From NCBI GenBank assembly GCA_011526105.1, contig WYAZ01000062.1:1-36735 (forward strand): a stretch of DNA of 36,735 nucleotides. Reading direction: 5' to 3'. Of the stretch, positions 27,106-35,353 are shown piece by piece. The stretch is from Deltaproteobacteria bacterium. GTDB taxonomy: Bacteria; Myxococcota; Kuafuiibacteriia; Kuafuiibacteriales; Kuafuiibacteriaceae. The first letter of the stretch is position 1; each line of letters opens with the position of its first letter. The notes beneath the pieces were generated by a model. The model saw only the letters and a list, made by a program, of their open reading frames with translations, searched no databases and had not been told where the DNA came from. Made by a program: the position numbers and the translations under genes.

Positions 27106-27519
27106 TCAGTCGTTGGGGGCGCCCTTGTCGATCCATGCCCCGATGGCGTCGATCTCACACTGCGGCAGCCTGTCACCCAGCGGAGGCATGCGACCGCCTT
27201 CGGCGTTGTCGTCCGAGATCTTGAGGTAGAGGAAGCTGATGGCTCGGCTGCTCGTGGCCACACGCTGGAGGTTCCCACCGCCTGCCGACAACTCACCGAC
27301 GAGGAACGCGTGAACCTCGTTCTTTGAGAGGCTGAAGTTCATGCCGCCCTCGGCGGCGGCGCCGTGGCAAGAGCTGAGCGCGCAAGAGCCGGTGCTCAGC
27401 CGGTTCGCGTGGATCGAGCTGAAGTTCGCTTCGATCGCGCAGACATCCTCGCCGCCGCATCCTACGAACGCGAGCGACGAGAGCACGAGGCCCAGAGCGA
27501 GAGAAGGATGATGATGCAT
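27106..27519 (-). CDS. Small lipoprotein with a CX4CH haem-type motif
   Basis: A 137-residue exported protein. Signal MHHHPSLALGLVLSSLAFVGC ends in the lipobox FVGC. The mature part contains CALSSCHG, that is C-X4-C-H, and later GGRMPPLGDRL, whose methionine could be an axial ligand, before AIGAWIDKGAPND. The overall pattern is that of short c-type cytochrome domains; CX4CH haem attachment is known in tetrahaem cytochrome c3. Two further cysteines (DVC, PQC) could instead make disulphides, so haem binding is not certain. The ATG at 27519 has GAGGAG eight bases upstream. It lies 21 bases downstream of the vWA lipoprotein gene, probably the last gene of a trxB-vWA transcript. Confidence 0.72.
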   Translation of the reverse strand: MHHHPSLALGLVLSSLAFVGCGGEDVCAIEANFSSIHANRLSTGSCALSSCHGAAAEGGMNFSLSKNEVHAFLVGELSAGGGNLQRVATSSRAISFLYLKISDDNAEGGRMPPLGDRLPQCEIDAIGAWIDKGAPND

Positions 27520-27540
27520 GGCCGAGACTCCTCGATGCAC

Positions 27541-28317
27541 TCAGAAGCAGGCTGCGTCTCGAGCGATCTCGAAGAGCGTGTCAGCGACCTCTGTGCTGGC
27601 GCCCACCAAATCCTCCAGCGCGTAGACCTTGGAACCAGGAAGGTCGGTGAGCGGCGCTTGCCCTGCGTAAGGAAGAAAAAAGCCTTCCATCCCGCGCTTG
27701 GTAAACGCATGGATGCGTATGCCGGAGTCGCTGAGTCCCTGTCGAACTCCGGCGTAGGTGTTCGAGACGGTGATGTTCTCGGCGAGACTCGCGGGCGCTT
27801 CGTAGAACTCCGCGTCCCCCGCGAAGATCACGATGCGGGCCTCGGCCGCGGAAGGCAGAGCGATCGCGGTGGCGATGGCGTCGAGCGTGTTCTCTTGAAC
27901 CTCCGCGTTGAAGGTTCGGGTGTTGAGGTTGTAGTTCGAGGCGCCGGCGGCGATGGCTTCGTCGAACGCAGCCTGGACCGCGATGAGGCTGGTCATTCGC
28001 CCCCCACCAAAGGCCTTCACATCGTTGACGAAGGCGATGAGGTGGTAGTCGACGCGCACCCGACGTCCCTCAGCGTTCTCTTCCGGAAAGCCCTGCGCAA
28101 AGGCGATGAGTTCGTTTCGCACGGAGGTCAGAAACGGCGCCATGGAGCCCGAGACATCCACCACGAAGTAGATGTCGTAGCTCACCGGTTCTTCCACGCG
28201 CAGACATCCTGCGTCGCGATCTTGGGGCGGGGTGACGCTGACGTTGCCGCCATCGTCACATGCGACCATCAAGAGTGCGAAGAGCGCCACACTCGCGTTC
28301 CATTTCTTCTTCAACAT
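27541..28317 (-). CDS. von Willebrand factor A-domain lipoprotein
   Basis: A 258-residue exported protein. It starts MLKKKWNASVALFALLMVAC, with a good lipobox, then an Asp/Gly linker. A vWA domain follows with the metal-site motif DVSGSM at 54-59 and the later conserved threonine and aspartate regions (GGRMTSL, IFAGDAEFY). Such domains bind Mg2+ or Mn2+ and mediate protein contacts. Two cysteines (AGC near 38 and the C-terminal AACF) may pair. The ATG at 28317 has GAGG seven bases upstream. It is 43 bases downstream of trxB and 21 upstream of the CX4CH lipoprotein, all on the minus strand. Confidence 0.85.
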   Translation of the reverse strand: MLKKKWNASVALFALLMVACDDGGNVSVTPPQDRDAGCLRVEEPVSYDIYFVVDVSGSMAPFLTSVRNELIAFAQGFPEENAEGRRVRVDYHLIAFVNDVKAFGGGRMTSLIAVQAAFDEAIAAGASNYNLNTRTFNAEVQENTLDAIATAIALPSAAEARIVIFAGDAEFYEAPASLAENITVSNTYAGVRQGLSDSGIRIHAFTKRGMEGFFLPYAGQAPLTDLPGSKVYALEDLVGASTEVADTLFEIARDAACF

Positions 28318-28359
28318 CTTCGTCCTCGGCCCGTCCCAAGAGCCTCGGTTGCGATTCAA

Positions 28360-29337
28360 TCAGTGCTGCGCTTCGAGCCAGCGCTCGGCGTCGATGGCTG
28401 CCATGCAGCCCGTGCCCGCCGCGGTGATTGCCTGCCGGTAGACCTTGTCCACCACGTCGCCACAGGCAAAGACCCCTTCGACCGAGGTTCGGGTGGAACC
28501 GCGCTCCACGTCGATATACCCAGACGACTCCAGTTTGAGCTGACCTTCGAACAGTTTGGTATTGGGCTGGTGACCGATCGCTACAAAGAATCCCGTAACC
28601 GGGAGTTCTGAAACCTCGCCGCTGACGACATTCCGCACTCGCAAACCCGTAAGTCCGCCCCCCGCCACCCCGATGCCTTCGGGGCGCTTGCCGAGGGCCT
28701 CCTCGACGACCGTGTTCCAGAGGAACTCGATCTTGGGGTTCTTCATCGCCCGATCCTGCATGACCTTGGACGCCCTCAGCTTGTCCCTGCGGTGGATCAC
28801 CGTCACCTTGCGCGCAAAGCGGGTGAGGAAGGTCGCCTCTTCGAGCGCCGTGTCGCCGCCGCCGCTGACGGCGACGTCCTGGTTGCGAAAGAAGGCCCCG
28901 TCGCAGGTGGCGCAGGCGGAGACCCCAAAACCCATGAGCGTTCGTTCGCCCGGGATCTCGAGCAGCTTGGCGACCGCCCCTGTGGCGACGATCAACGCGT
29001 CCGCTTCGTACGTTGGGACGCCGCCGACCTCGACCGCGAAGGGTCGCTTCGAGAGGTCGACCTTGGTCACGAAGCCGCGAACGATCTCGGTGCCAAACCG
29101 TTCCGCTTGCTTGCGGAAGTGATCCATCAGCTCGGGACCCTGGATGCCCTCGGGAAAGCCGGGATAATTCTCGACTTCGGTCGTGATCATGAGCTGACCA
29201 CCCGGCAGCACGGACTGGTTCGCCGGATCCAGATCACCCTCGACCATGACCGGCTCGAGGTTGGCCCGGGCGGCGTAGATGGCGGCGGTGTAACCGGCGG
29301 GGCCGCTTCCGATGACGAGTACCTTGGTGCGCTTCAC
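28360..29337 (-). CDS. trxB: Thioredoxin reductase
   Basis: A 325-residue cytoplasmic flavoenzyme that transfers electrons from NADPH through FAD and a redox disulphide to thioredoxin. FAD-binding [16 protein letters not shown] is at 10-25, the active-site C142-A-T-C145 in [11 protein letters not shown], the NADPH-binding [10 protein letters not shown] near 170 with the RRDKLRA basic patch, and the FAD-contacting [13 protein letters not shown] near the end. It is full length and shows no damage. The start is GTG at 29337. No thioredoxin gene is nearby. Two lipoprotein genes follow on the same strand, so the group may be one transcript; a functional link is only inferred. Confidence 0.96.
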   Translation of the reverse strand: MKRTKVLVIGSGPAGYTAAIYAARANLEPVMVEGDLDPANQSVLPGGQLMITTEVENYPGFPEGIQGPELMDHFRKQAERFGTEIVRGFVTKVDLSKRPFAVEVGGVPTYEADALIVATGAVAKLLEIPGERTLMGFGVSACATCDGAFFRNQDVAVSGGGDTALEEATFLTRFARKVTVIHRRDKLRASKVMQDRAMKNPKIEFLWNTVVEEALGKRPEGIGVAGGGLTGLRVRNVVSGEVSELPVTGFFVAIGHQPNTKLFEGQLKLESSGYIDVERGSTRTSVEGVFACGDVVDKVYRQAITAAGTGCMAAIDAERWLEAQH

Positions 29338-29407
29338 TCGGCTTGGCTATCACCTTGGACCCAGACGGACAACGGGTTGACCGAATCCCCGCGAGGATCG
29401 AGGCTCG

Positions 29408-31255
29408 ATGTACATGGGAGGGGGAGGGAGATCCATGGCGATCGCGCTGCTCGCCCTCTCGTGCGTGGATGCCCAAACCAACCCGGCCCCGATTCCCGCC
29501 GAGGCTCGCTGGCTCGTCTTTCTGGAGCTCGACAGAGCGGGTGTGCTGCTGAACGCGGTCGGTCCGGTGCCTGTGGAGACGCCTCTGCCGGTCGCGTTGC
29601 GCGCGTCGAGGCCGGGGCGGCGCTTGGTCCTCGGCTATACGGAAGAGTCCATACGAGCGCTCGCGCCGGAGCTGGATACGGCCGCGCTCGCGTCCCAGGC
29701 TGCGCTCTCCCCTCCACGGCTCGCCTCTGGATGCGACCCACGCCTTCCGGAGCCGGTGTTCGAGTCGGAGCTCGAGGAGGAGACGTGGAAGACAGGCGCC
29801 TCCGCGCCTCCGCTCACCGCGAGCTGGCTGGAAGGACGCTGCCCGGAAGCAGAGCCAGAGCTATGGTTCGATTTCAGCGAGTGCGGAGGCTTCTGGTGCC
29901 CTCGAGAGCGCCGGGCGAAAGGGCCCTGCACGTTCGAGGTGAACTTCTCGGGCTGCCAGCTCTCACCGCTCGAGGTCCGAATCGAGGGAGAGACACTGCT
30001 ATGCGGCTCGGGCATCGAAGGGACGCCCGAGCGCGGGAGGGAGCCTTCAGTCCTGCTCGAGGATGGTTTCGGCGTTCAGTGTCGGGTCCGCGTCGCCGCG
30101 CGCCAGACGCTGGCGCCCACGATCCGTCGGTGGTCGCTCGGACATCTCGTCCCCTCGTACAAAGGACCCGAGCCGCGCTTCTTGGGCGACTCCAGCTCTC
30201 ACTGGCTCTCGCGGGGCCTCCCGTACGGTGGCCTCGCGGACTTCGTGGTGCTGAACGATCGAGTCGTCGTCAGTCTGGTCCATGGACCGATGGAGGGGTG
30301 TTTGGAGCGGGAGCCCTCCGGGCCTCGGCTCGCCCGATTCCTTCGCTCCGGGGAGGAGCTCACCGAGGTGGGTACCGCCACGGCCTCGCCCTGTCTCTAT
30401 CATCTCGAGCCGGACCCGAACGGTGAGAGTTTCCTCGGAGTCTACGTGACCAGTCCGGACTCAGTCGTCCTCGGACGGTTTGATCGGGAAGGCCGAGAGG
30501 TGAAGCGCAGTGAGATCTCGGTTGAGCTGAATGCGGTCGACGTTCATGGACTCGCGATTCACGATGATGCGATCTTCGTGACCCTTCGTGGCGAAGCTCT
30601 TCAAGATCTCACCGACAGTGCGATCATTCGCTTTAGCCGCGAGAGCCTCGCCCCGGAGCTCGAACGCTCCCGGTATTGGAGGGCAGCCTCCGGCACGAGC
30701 GCCCACTCGATCAAGTTTGGTCGGGTCAGGTCAGCGGGCCGCTTTCTGCTCGTCAACGAGATCGAAAACGACACGGTCCACATCCTGGACCCGGAACAAG
30801 GCTTCGTGGGCGTGGCGCTGCGAGGCGCGCGCGGGGGGGTGAAGATCTCGGACCTCACGTACGACCCGGGTCACAGCCGTCTCTTCGTCGCCGGCCGGGA
30901 CTTCGAGCTCGCGGGGTTCGTGGCCCATGCCGGCATCGAGCCCTGCTTCACGCACGGGCTGGGCCCTCAGTGTGATTGGACGCCGCTGCAGTTCGCCGGT
31001 GAGGACTCGATCGGGCTGCGGCTCAGCGCCTGGCCGGGGCGCTCCGACTTGCTGGCCTCGTTCGTGGGTGTTCAGAGGGGAGACCGCGTCGCGACGCTCC
31101 TCTCAGTGATCGATCTCGCCGCAGAGCCTTGGGCCCGCTACCGTCCCGTCGCGGTGGAGGTCTCCGATCTCTCCGTCTTCACCGTCCACGCCGACGAGAC
31201 ATCTCTGTGGGCGCTCGTGCCCGAGGATGCCGCGTTGCTTCGCATCACCCCCTGA
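29408..31255 (+). CDS. Large lipoprotein with probable beta-propeller fold, function unknown
   Basis: A 615-residue exported protein. The start ATG 29408 gives MYMGGGGRSMAIALLALSC, with a lipid-cysteine candidate at 19; an ATG at 29435 follows a strong GGAGGGAG but would leave a signal with no positive charge. The N-terminal domain (about 30-210) includes a cysteine-rich stretch (SECGGFWC, GPCTFEVNFSGC). The remainder is beta-rich and repetitive (SFLGVYVTSPDSVVLGRFD, DDAIFVTLRGEA, RLFVAGRDFELAGFVA), consistent with a propeller. The segment LRASRPGRRLVLGYTEESIR mirrors the start of the lipoprotein at 11791 (LLEASDSGRVHLHGWIREEL). Function unknown. It is divergent from trxB with a 70-base gap. 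Confidence 0.7.
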   Translation: MYMGGGGRSMAIALLALSCVDAQTNPAPIPAEARWLVFLELDRAGVLLNAVGPVPVETPLPVALRASRPGRRLVLGYTEESIRALAPELDTAALASQAALSPPRLASGCDPRLPEPVFESELEEETWKTGASAPPLTASWLEGRCPEAEPELWFDFSECGGFWCPRERRAKGPCTFEVNFSGCQLSPLEVRIEGETLLCGSGIEGTPERGREPSVLLEDGFGVQCRVRVAARQTLAPTIRRWSLGHLVPSYKGPEPRFLGDSSSHWLSRGLPYGGLADFVVLNDRVVVSLVHGPMEGCLEREPSGPRLARFLRSGEELTEVGTATASPCLYHLEPDPNGESFLGVYVTSPDSVVLGRFDREGREVKRSEISVELNAVDVHGLAIHDDAIFVTLRGEALQDLTDSAIIRFSRESLAPELERSRYWRAASGTSAHSIKFGRVRSAGRFLLVNEIENDTVHILDPEQGFVGVALRGARGGVKISDLTYDPGHSRLFVAGRDFELAGFVAHAGIEPCFTHGLGPQCDWTPLQFAGEDSIGLRLSAWPGRSDLLASFVGVQRGDRVATLLSVIDLAAEPWARYRPVAVEVSDLSVFTVHADETSLWALVPEDAALLRITP

Positions 31256-31329
31256 GTGGCGCCTGCGGTCCTTCTTTGGTGCGTGCCGTCACCCCTCTCC
31301 GAGCGGTATCCGCGCTCCGACGTTTCGGC

Positions 31330-31335
31330 TACGTT
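31330..31335 (+). promoter_or_regulatory. Possible -10 element for the small barrel gene
   Basis: TACGTT lies nine bases before the ATG at 31345, with no Shine-Dalgarno in between and no good -35 hexamer. Reported because the arrangement repeats what is seen before other starts in the window. Confidence 0.25.
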
Positions 31336-31344
31336 CCGCGCTCG

Positions 31345-31923
31345 ATGCCGCCACGCAGAACCATCTCCTGGAGGCGGCTCGTTGTCGTGCTCGGGCTCCT
31401 TCTCTCCGCCCCGGCGCAGGCAGGCGAGATCCAGCTCGACGCCGGTCTGAACGCCAAAGCCTCCACCTGGCGCGGCGACTTCGGCGCCGGTCCGCAGCTT
31501 CGCTTCGGCTATCGCTTCGCCGAGGTCTTCGCGTTGGACACGGTGATCTGGGAGGAGCTGTCGAGCGTCGACGCTCGCCTCAATACAGGGCTCACGTTCG
31601 GGCTCACCGGTTTCTTGCGCTTCGACGCGGTGCGGACCTCGCTCCGCCTCTTCTTCATCCATCAACACGAGGAATCGCTGGTCTCGGTGTCCGACAACCC
31701 CTTTGGCGCGCTGTTTGGCATCGGCGCCGGCATTCGACATCGCGCCGGCGGCGGCGCCGCGATCGGCATCGAGATCCCTTTTGAAGGGGATGAGGACTTC
31801 GAGTGGGTCGTGGTGAGCAACCTCAACCTCACGCTCTTCCCGGATGCGGCCCTCGGACCTGCGGCCTACTTCGGAGTCACCGGTGGAGTTGGCTTCAACT
31901 ACGCGCTCCCGGGGCTCCCGTGA
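31345..31923 (+). CDS. Small outer-membrane beta-barrel protein, function unknown
   Basis: A 192-residue protein with a signal peptide (MPPRRTISWRRLVVVLGLLL, cleavage near AQA-GEI at 25-26). The mature 165 residues alternate aromatic/hydrophobic and polar residues with Gly turns (QLRFGYRFAEVFALDTVIW, GLTFGLTGFLRFDAVRTSLRLFF), consistent with an eight-stranded barrel. The end is FNYALPGLP rather than a terminal aromatic. The reading frame stays open upstream into the lipoprotein gene, but the ATG at 31345 directly precedes the signal peptide. Its stop overlaps the start of the cytochrome gene (TGATG), so they are co-translated. No substrate is inferred. Confidence 0.72.
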   Translation: MPPRRTISWRRLVVVLGLLLSAPAQAGEIQLDAGLNAKASTWRGDFGAGPQLRFGYRFAEVFALDTVIWEELSSVDARLNTGLTFGLTGFLRFDAVRTSLRLFFIHQHEESLVSVSDNPFGALFGIGAGIRHRAGGGAAIGIEIPFEGDEDFEWVVVSNLNLTLFPDAALGPAAYFGVTGGVGFNYALPGLP

Positions 31924-32282
31924 TGAGACGGCGGATTCGGGGCGTGATCCCCGCGCTCGTCTGCGCACTCGCTGTGGCGTGTTTCACCGCGTGCAACCCA
32001 GGGACGGACATCTCGGAGCACCCGTGTCCTCCCGCGGGCACCGAGCACACCTACGAGAACTTCGGCGAAGCCTTCTTCGCCACCTACTGCGTCGAGTGCC
32101 ACGGCGGTCCGAACGGGTACAGCTCGCGCGCCTTCGTCACCGTGCAGTCGATCCGCGATCAACGCGACCGGGTCTTTCTCAACTCGGCGGCGGACAACAC
32201 ATACATGCCTCCGGGGCCCGATGGTCCCAGCGAGGCTGAGCGCAACATGCTGGCAGACTGGCTCGCCTGCGGCGCGCCGTGA
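31923..32282 (+). CDS. Small c-type cytochrome lipoprotein
   Basis: A 119-residue exported protein. MRRRIRGVIPALVCALAVAC is followed by FTAC, giving two possible lipid cysteines. The mature part has the haem-attachment motif CVECHGG (C-X2-C-H) and a later NTYMPPGPDGPSE in which the methionine is a plausible axial ligand, ending MLADWLACGAP. This is the size and order of a monohaem cytochrome c domain, acting in the periplasm or at the outer membrane. The ATG overlaps the preceding stop by one base. The stop TGA abuts the stop of the convergent gene (TGATCA, 32280-32285). Confidence 0.82.
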   Translation: MRRRIRGVIPALVCALAVACFTACNPGTDISEHPCPPAGTEHTYENFGEAFFATYCVECHGGPNGYSSRAFVTVQSIRDQRDRVFLNSAADNTYMPPGPDGPSEAERNMLADWLACGAP

Positions 32283-33260
32283 TCAACCTTCGTGTGCGAT
32301 CTCTAGAATCGAGCTCAGGATCCGAGGCGCGAGCGGGAGATACTCGTCCTCGAGCGTATACGGGAACGGGGTGTCGAAGCCTGTGACCCGTCGCGGCTGG
32401 GCTTGCAGATGATAGAACGCTCTTTCGAGCGTGAGCGTGATGAGCTCGCCGGCGAAGCCGCAGGTGCGCGGGGCTTCGTGCACGACCACCATCCGGCCGG
32501 TCTTCTTCACGCTCTCGATGAGCGTCTCCACGTCGAGTGGCAAGAGAGTCCGCAGGTCGATGAGCTCCGCGTCCACGCCCTCCTTGGCGGCGCTCTCACA
32601 AGCGAGGGAGGCTTCGTGGACCATGGCGCCCCATGAGATCACGGTGACGTCCTTGCCCGTTCGGAGCGTCGCCGCCTTCCCCAGCGGGACCGTGTACGAC
32701 TCGCTCGGCACCTCACCGCGGGCGGCGCGGTAGATCCGTTTCGGCTCGAAGAACATCACGGGGTCTTCGTCGCGGATGGCCGAGATGAGCAGCCCTTTTG
32801 CGTCGTACGGGTTCGAGGGGCACACGACCTTGAGCCCCGGGGTGTGGAGGAAGTAGGTCTCGGGGGACTGCGAGTGGTAGTGGCCGCCGCGAATGCCTCC
32901 GCCCACCGGGGTTCGGATGACCATGGGCGCCGCGTAGTCTCCCCCGGAGCGATAACGCAGCTTGGCCAGCTCGCTCACGATTTGATCGAAGCCGGGGAAT
33001 ATGAAGTCGGAGAACTGAATCTCCGCCACTGGCCTGAGGCCGTACATCGCCATGCCGATCGCGGCGCCGATGATGCCGCCCTCGGCGAGCGGCGTGTCGA
33101 TGGAGCGCTCTGGGCCGAAGGCTTCGTAGAGCCCCTTGGTGGCGCGAAAGACGCCCCCGAACTTCCCGACGTCTTCACCGAGCACGACGACGCGATCGTC
33201 CGCGGCCATCTCTAAGGAGAGCGCGCTGTTCACCGCCTCGATGAGGTTCATCGTCGGCAC
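32283..33260 (-). CDS. 2-oxoacid dehydrogenase E1 component, beta subunit (branched-chain type likely)
   Basis: A 325-residue transketolase-like subunit. With an alpha subunit it forms the thiamine-diphosphate E1 enzyme that decarboxylates pyruvate or branched-chain 2-oxoacids. Visible signatures are VVVLGEDVGKFGGVF near 24-38, DTPLAEGGIIG with the thiamine-contacting E60, PVAEIQFSDFIFPGFDQI, HYHSQSPETYFLHTPGLKVV and MFFEPKRIYRAA; the last is especially like branched-chain E1 beta. The start is the GTG at 33260 or the ATG at 33251. No alpha subunit, E2 or E3 gene adjoins it: upstream is divergent ftsH, downstream a convergent cytochrome gene. The partner genes must lie elsewhere. Confidence 0.93.
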   Translation of the reverse strand: MPTMNLIEAVNSALSLEMAADDRVVVLGEDVGKFGGVFRATKGLYEAFGPERSIDTPLAEGGIIGAAIGMAMYGLRPVAEIQFSDFIFPGFDQIVSELAKLRYRSGGDYAAPMVIRTPVGGGIRGGHYHSQSPETYFLHTPGLKVVCPSNPYDAKGLLISAIRDEDPVMFFEPKRIYRAARGEVPSESYTVPLGKAATLRTGKDVTVISWGAMVHEASLACESAAKEGVDAELIDLRTLLPLDVETLIESVKKTGRMVVVHEAPRTCGFAGELITLTLERAFYHLQAQPRRVTGFDTPFPYTLEDEYLPLAPRILSSILEIAHEG

Positions 33261-33314
33261 GGGCTTGCGGTTAGCTCATACCCGGCCCGGGATCAACGGA
33301 GACGACGATGGTGG

Positions 33315-33343
33315 TTGGACGGCGCGGGGTACGGGACTACAGT
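33315..33343 (+). promoter_or_regulatory. Predicted ftsH promoter (leaderless)
   Basis: TTGGAC (33315-33320), a 17-base spacer and TACAGT (33338-33343) form a good sigma-70-type promoter. Only 11 bases separate the -10 from the ftsH ATG and there is no Shine-Dalgarno, so the transcript would have at most a few leader bases. Confidence 0.5.
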
Positions 33344-33354
33344 GCGCCCCGCGC

Positions 33355-35253
33355 ATGGCCCCGGCGACGAAACCCCCAAAGGAAAGCCCGCGACCGCCGG
33401 GACCCGCCGCGTCCGGACCGTTCGGGCCGCGCTTCTGGCTCTGGCTGCTCGGCTTCTGGTTGGTGCTCACTGTCTTCCGTTTTGCGGGCGGGTCGCTCTT
33501 CGGCGGCGAGCAACTCTCGTACAGCGAGTTCAAGACCGCGTTGCGCGAAGGTCGCATCGTCGAGGTCAACCTCGCTTCGGAGATCATCACCGGCACCATG
33601 AAGCCCAAGCCGGGCGAGACTTCGGCCGACGCCGGAGGTGACGGCGGCGCGGCGCCGGAGGACCTCGTCTTTCGCACCGTCCCGGTCGCGGACGAAGATC
33701 TGGTGCGCGAACTCGAGCGCGCCGAGGTGAAGATCACCGGCATCTCGGACGGCGGCTTCGCCAAGGAGTGGGTCCCCACGATCTTCATGCTCGTGCTCTT
33801 TGGCGGCCTCTTCTTCTTGCTCACGCGTCGAATGCGGGAAGGGCAGGGCGGCTTCATGACCGTCGGCAAGAGCAAGGCGAAGGTCTATGTCGAAAAAGAC
33901 GTCGGGGTGAGCTTCGCCGACGTTGCCGGGGTGGACGAAGCCAAGGAAGAGCTCTCGGAAGTCATCGAGTTCTTGAAGACCCCGGAGAAGTTCGGCCGGC
34001 TCGGCGGCAGGATGCCCAAGGGCATTCTGCTGGTCGGTCCTCCGGGCACGGGAAAGACGCTGCTCGCACGGGCGGTGGCGGGGGAGGCCGGGGTTCCGTT
34101 CTTTTCGATCAGCGGTTCGGACTTCGTCGAGATGTTCGTGGGGGTAGGAGCGGCGCGCGTGCGCGACCTCTTCGAGCAAGCCAAGAGCAAAGCGCCGGCG
34201 ATCGTGTTCATCGATGAGCTCGACGCGATCGGAAAGGCGCGCGGCGTGGGTCTGAACGTCCACGAAGAGCGAGAGCAGACTTTGAATCAGCTCTTGGTCG
34301 AGCTCGATGGCTTCGATACGCGCGTCGGGGTCATCATCATGGCCGCCACAAACCGTCCGGAGATCCTCGATCAGGCGCTCTTGCGGGCGGGTCGTTTTGA
34401 TCGCCAGGTGCTCGTGGATCGTCCGGACAAGATCGGTCGCATCGCCATTCTGAAACTGCACGCCAAGAACGTGCCGCTGGGACCAGATGCCGATCTCGAG
34501 CGGCTCGCGAGTATGACCGCCGGCTTTGCGGGCGCCGACCTCGCCAACATCATCAACGAAGCCGCGCTGCTTGCGGTGCGGCGTGGACGCGACGCGGTGG
34601 CGCAAGCCGATCTGGATGAAGCGGTCGAGCGCGTTATCGCGGGGCTCGAGAAAAAGAGCCGTGTCTTGGCGCCGAAAGAGAAGGAGCGGGTCGCACATCA
34701 TGAGGTGGGGCACGCGCTGGTCGCGATCTCCATCCCCGGTCAGGACCCCATCCAGAAGATCTCCATCATCCCGCGTGGTGTCGCGGCGCTGGGTTATACC
34801 CTTCAGGCCCCGACCGAGGATCGCTTCCTCATGACCCGGGCCGAGCTGGAGAATCGCATTGCGGTGCTGCTCGGAGGCCGGGCGGCCGAGGAACTGGTCT
34901 ACGGCGAGGTCTCCACCGGGGCGGCCGACGACCTTCGCAAGGCCAGCGACATCGCTCGGAACATGGTCACCCAATACGGGATGAGCGAGAAGCTCGGGCA
35001 GGTGTCCCATAGCCGGGACATCCAACCCGGCTTCCTGGGACCCCGCCAAGAGAGCCGCGAGTTCAGCGAGGCCACGGCGCGAGAGATCGACCTGGAAATT
35101 CAAGCGATTATCGAGGGCCAGTACCAGCGCAGCCGCGGGCTGCTTCGTGGTCAGCTCGAGAGTCTGAAACGAGCCGCAGCCCGGCTCCTCGAGAAGGAGA
35201 GCATCACGGGCGAAGAGCTCTCCGAGCTCTGCACGCCTTCGACGGCCTCATAA
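33355..35253 (+). CDS. ftsH: ATP-dependent zinc metalloprotease FtsH
   Basis: A 632-residue membrane AAA+ protease that degrades unstable and misassembled membrane and cytoplasmic proteins as a hexamer. A Pro-rich N-terminus leads to a first membrane helix (about 27-43), a periplasmic domain with a Gly/Ala/Asp-rich insert near 88-102, and a second helix (about 141-157). The AAA domain has Walker A GPPGTGKT at 228-235, the pore loop FVGVGAARV, Walker B IVFIDELD at 283-290 and the arginine-finger region [18 protein letters not shown]. The zinc site is HEVGH at 449-453, with the third ligand in the later GAADDLRKA region. Start ATG 33355 is the first methionine fitting a FtsH N-terminus. It is divergent from the E1 beta gene, not in an operon. 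Confidence 0.97.
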   Translation: MAPATKPPKESPRPPGPAASGPFGPRFWLWLLGFWLVLTVFRFAGGSLFGGEQLSYSEFKTALREGRIVEVNLASEIITGTMKPKPGETSADAGGDGGAAPEDLVFRTVPVADEDLVRELERAEVKITGISDGGFAKEWVPTIFMLVLFGGLFFLLTRRMREGQGGFMTVGKSKAKVYVEKDVGVSFADVAGVDEAKEELSEVIEFLKTPEKFGRLGGRMPKGILLVGPPGTGKTLLARAVAGEAGVPFFSISGSDFVEMFVGVGAARVRDLFEQAKSKAPAIVFIDELDAIGKARGVGLNVHEEREQTLNQLLVELDGFDTRVGVIIMAATNRPEILDQALLRAGRFDRQVLVDRPDKIGRIAILKLHAKNVPLGPDADLERLASMTAGFAGADLANIINEAALLAVRRGRDAVAQADLDEAVERVIAGLEKKSRVLAPKEKERVAHHEVGHALVAISIPGQDPIQKISIIPRGVAALGYTLQAPTEDRFLMTRAELENRIAVLLGGRAAEELVYGEVSTGAADDLRKASDIARNMVTQYGMSEKLGQVSHSRDIQPGFLGPRQESREFSEATAREIDLEIQAIIEGQYQRSRGLLRGQLESLKRAAARLLEKESITGEELSELCTPSTAS

Positions 35254-35280
35254 AAACCCTCAACCGACCGCTTGGGTGGT

Positions 35281-35296
35281 GGGTGTCTGCGCACCC
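35281..35296 (+). terminator. Weak hairpin after ftsH
   Basis: GGGTGT and GCACCC form a six-pair stem with a CTGC loop 27 bases after the ftsH stop. No U-run follows (CTATATCTGG), so it is at best a weak or Rho-assisted stop. Confidence 0.25.
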
Positions 35297-35314
35297 CTAT
35301 ATCTGGTGTTTCAC

Positions 35315-35344
35315 TTGCAGGTAGCGGGAGAAGACCGATAGAGT
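35315..35344 (+). promoter_or_regulatory. Predicted promoter of the beta-CASP gene (leaderless)
   Basis: TTGCAG (35315-35320), an 18-base spacer and TAGAGT (35339-35344) precede the ATG at 35354 by nine bases. There is no Shine-Dalgarno in the short gap. Confidence 0.4.
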
Positions 35345-35353
35345 TTGGCCACC

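Noticed and set aside
33337-35103. Minus-strand open frame of 588 codons
   Set aside because: Antisense shadow of ftsH; long antisense frames are expected at this GC content.
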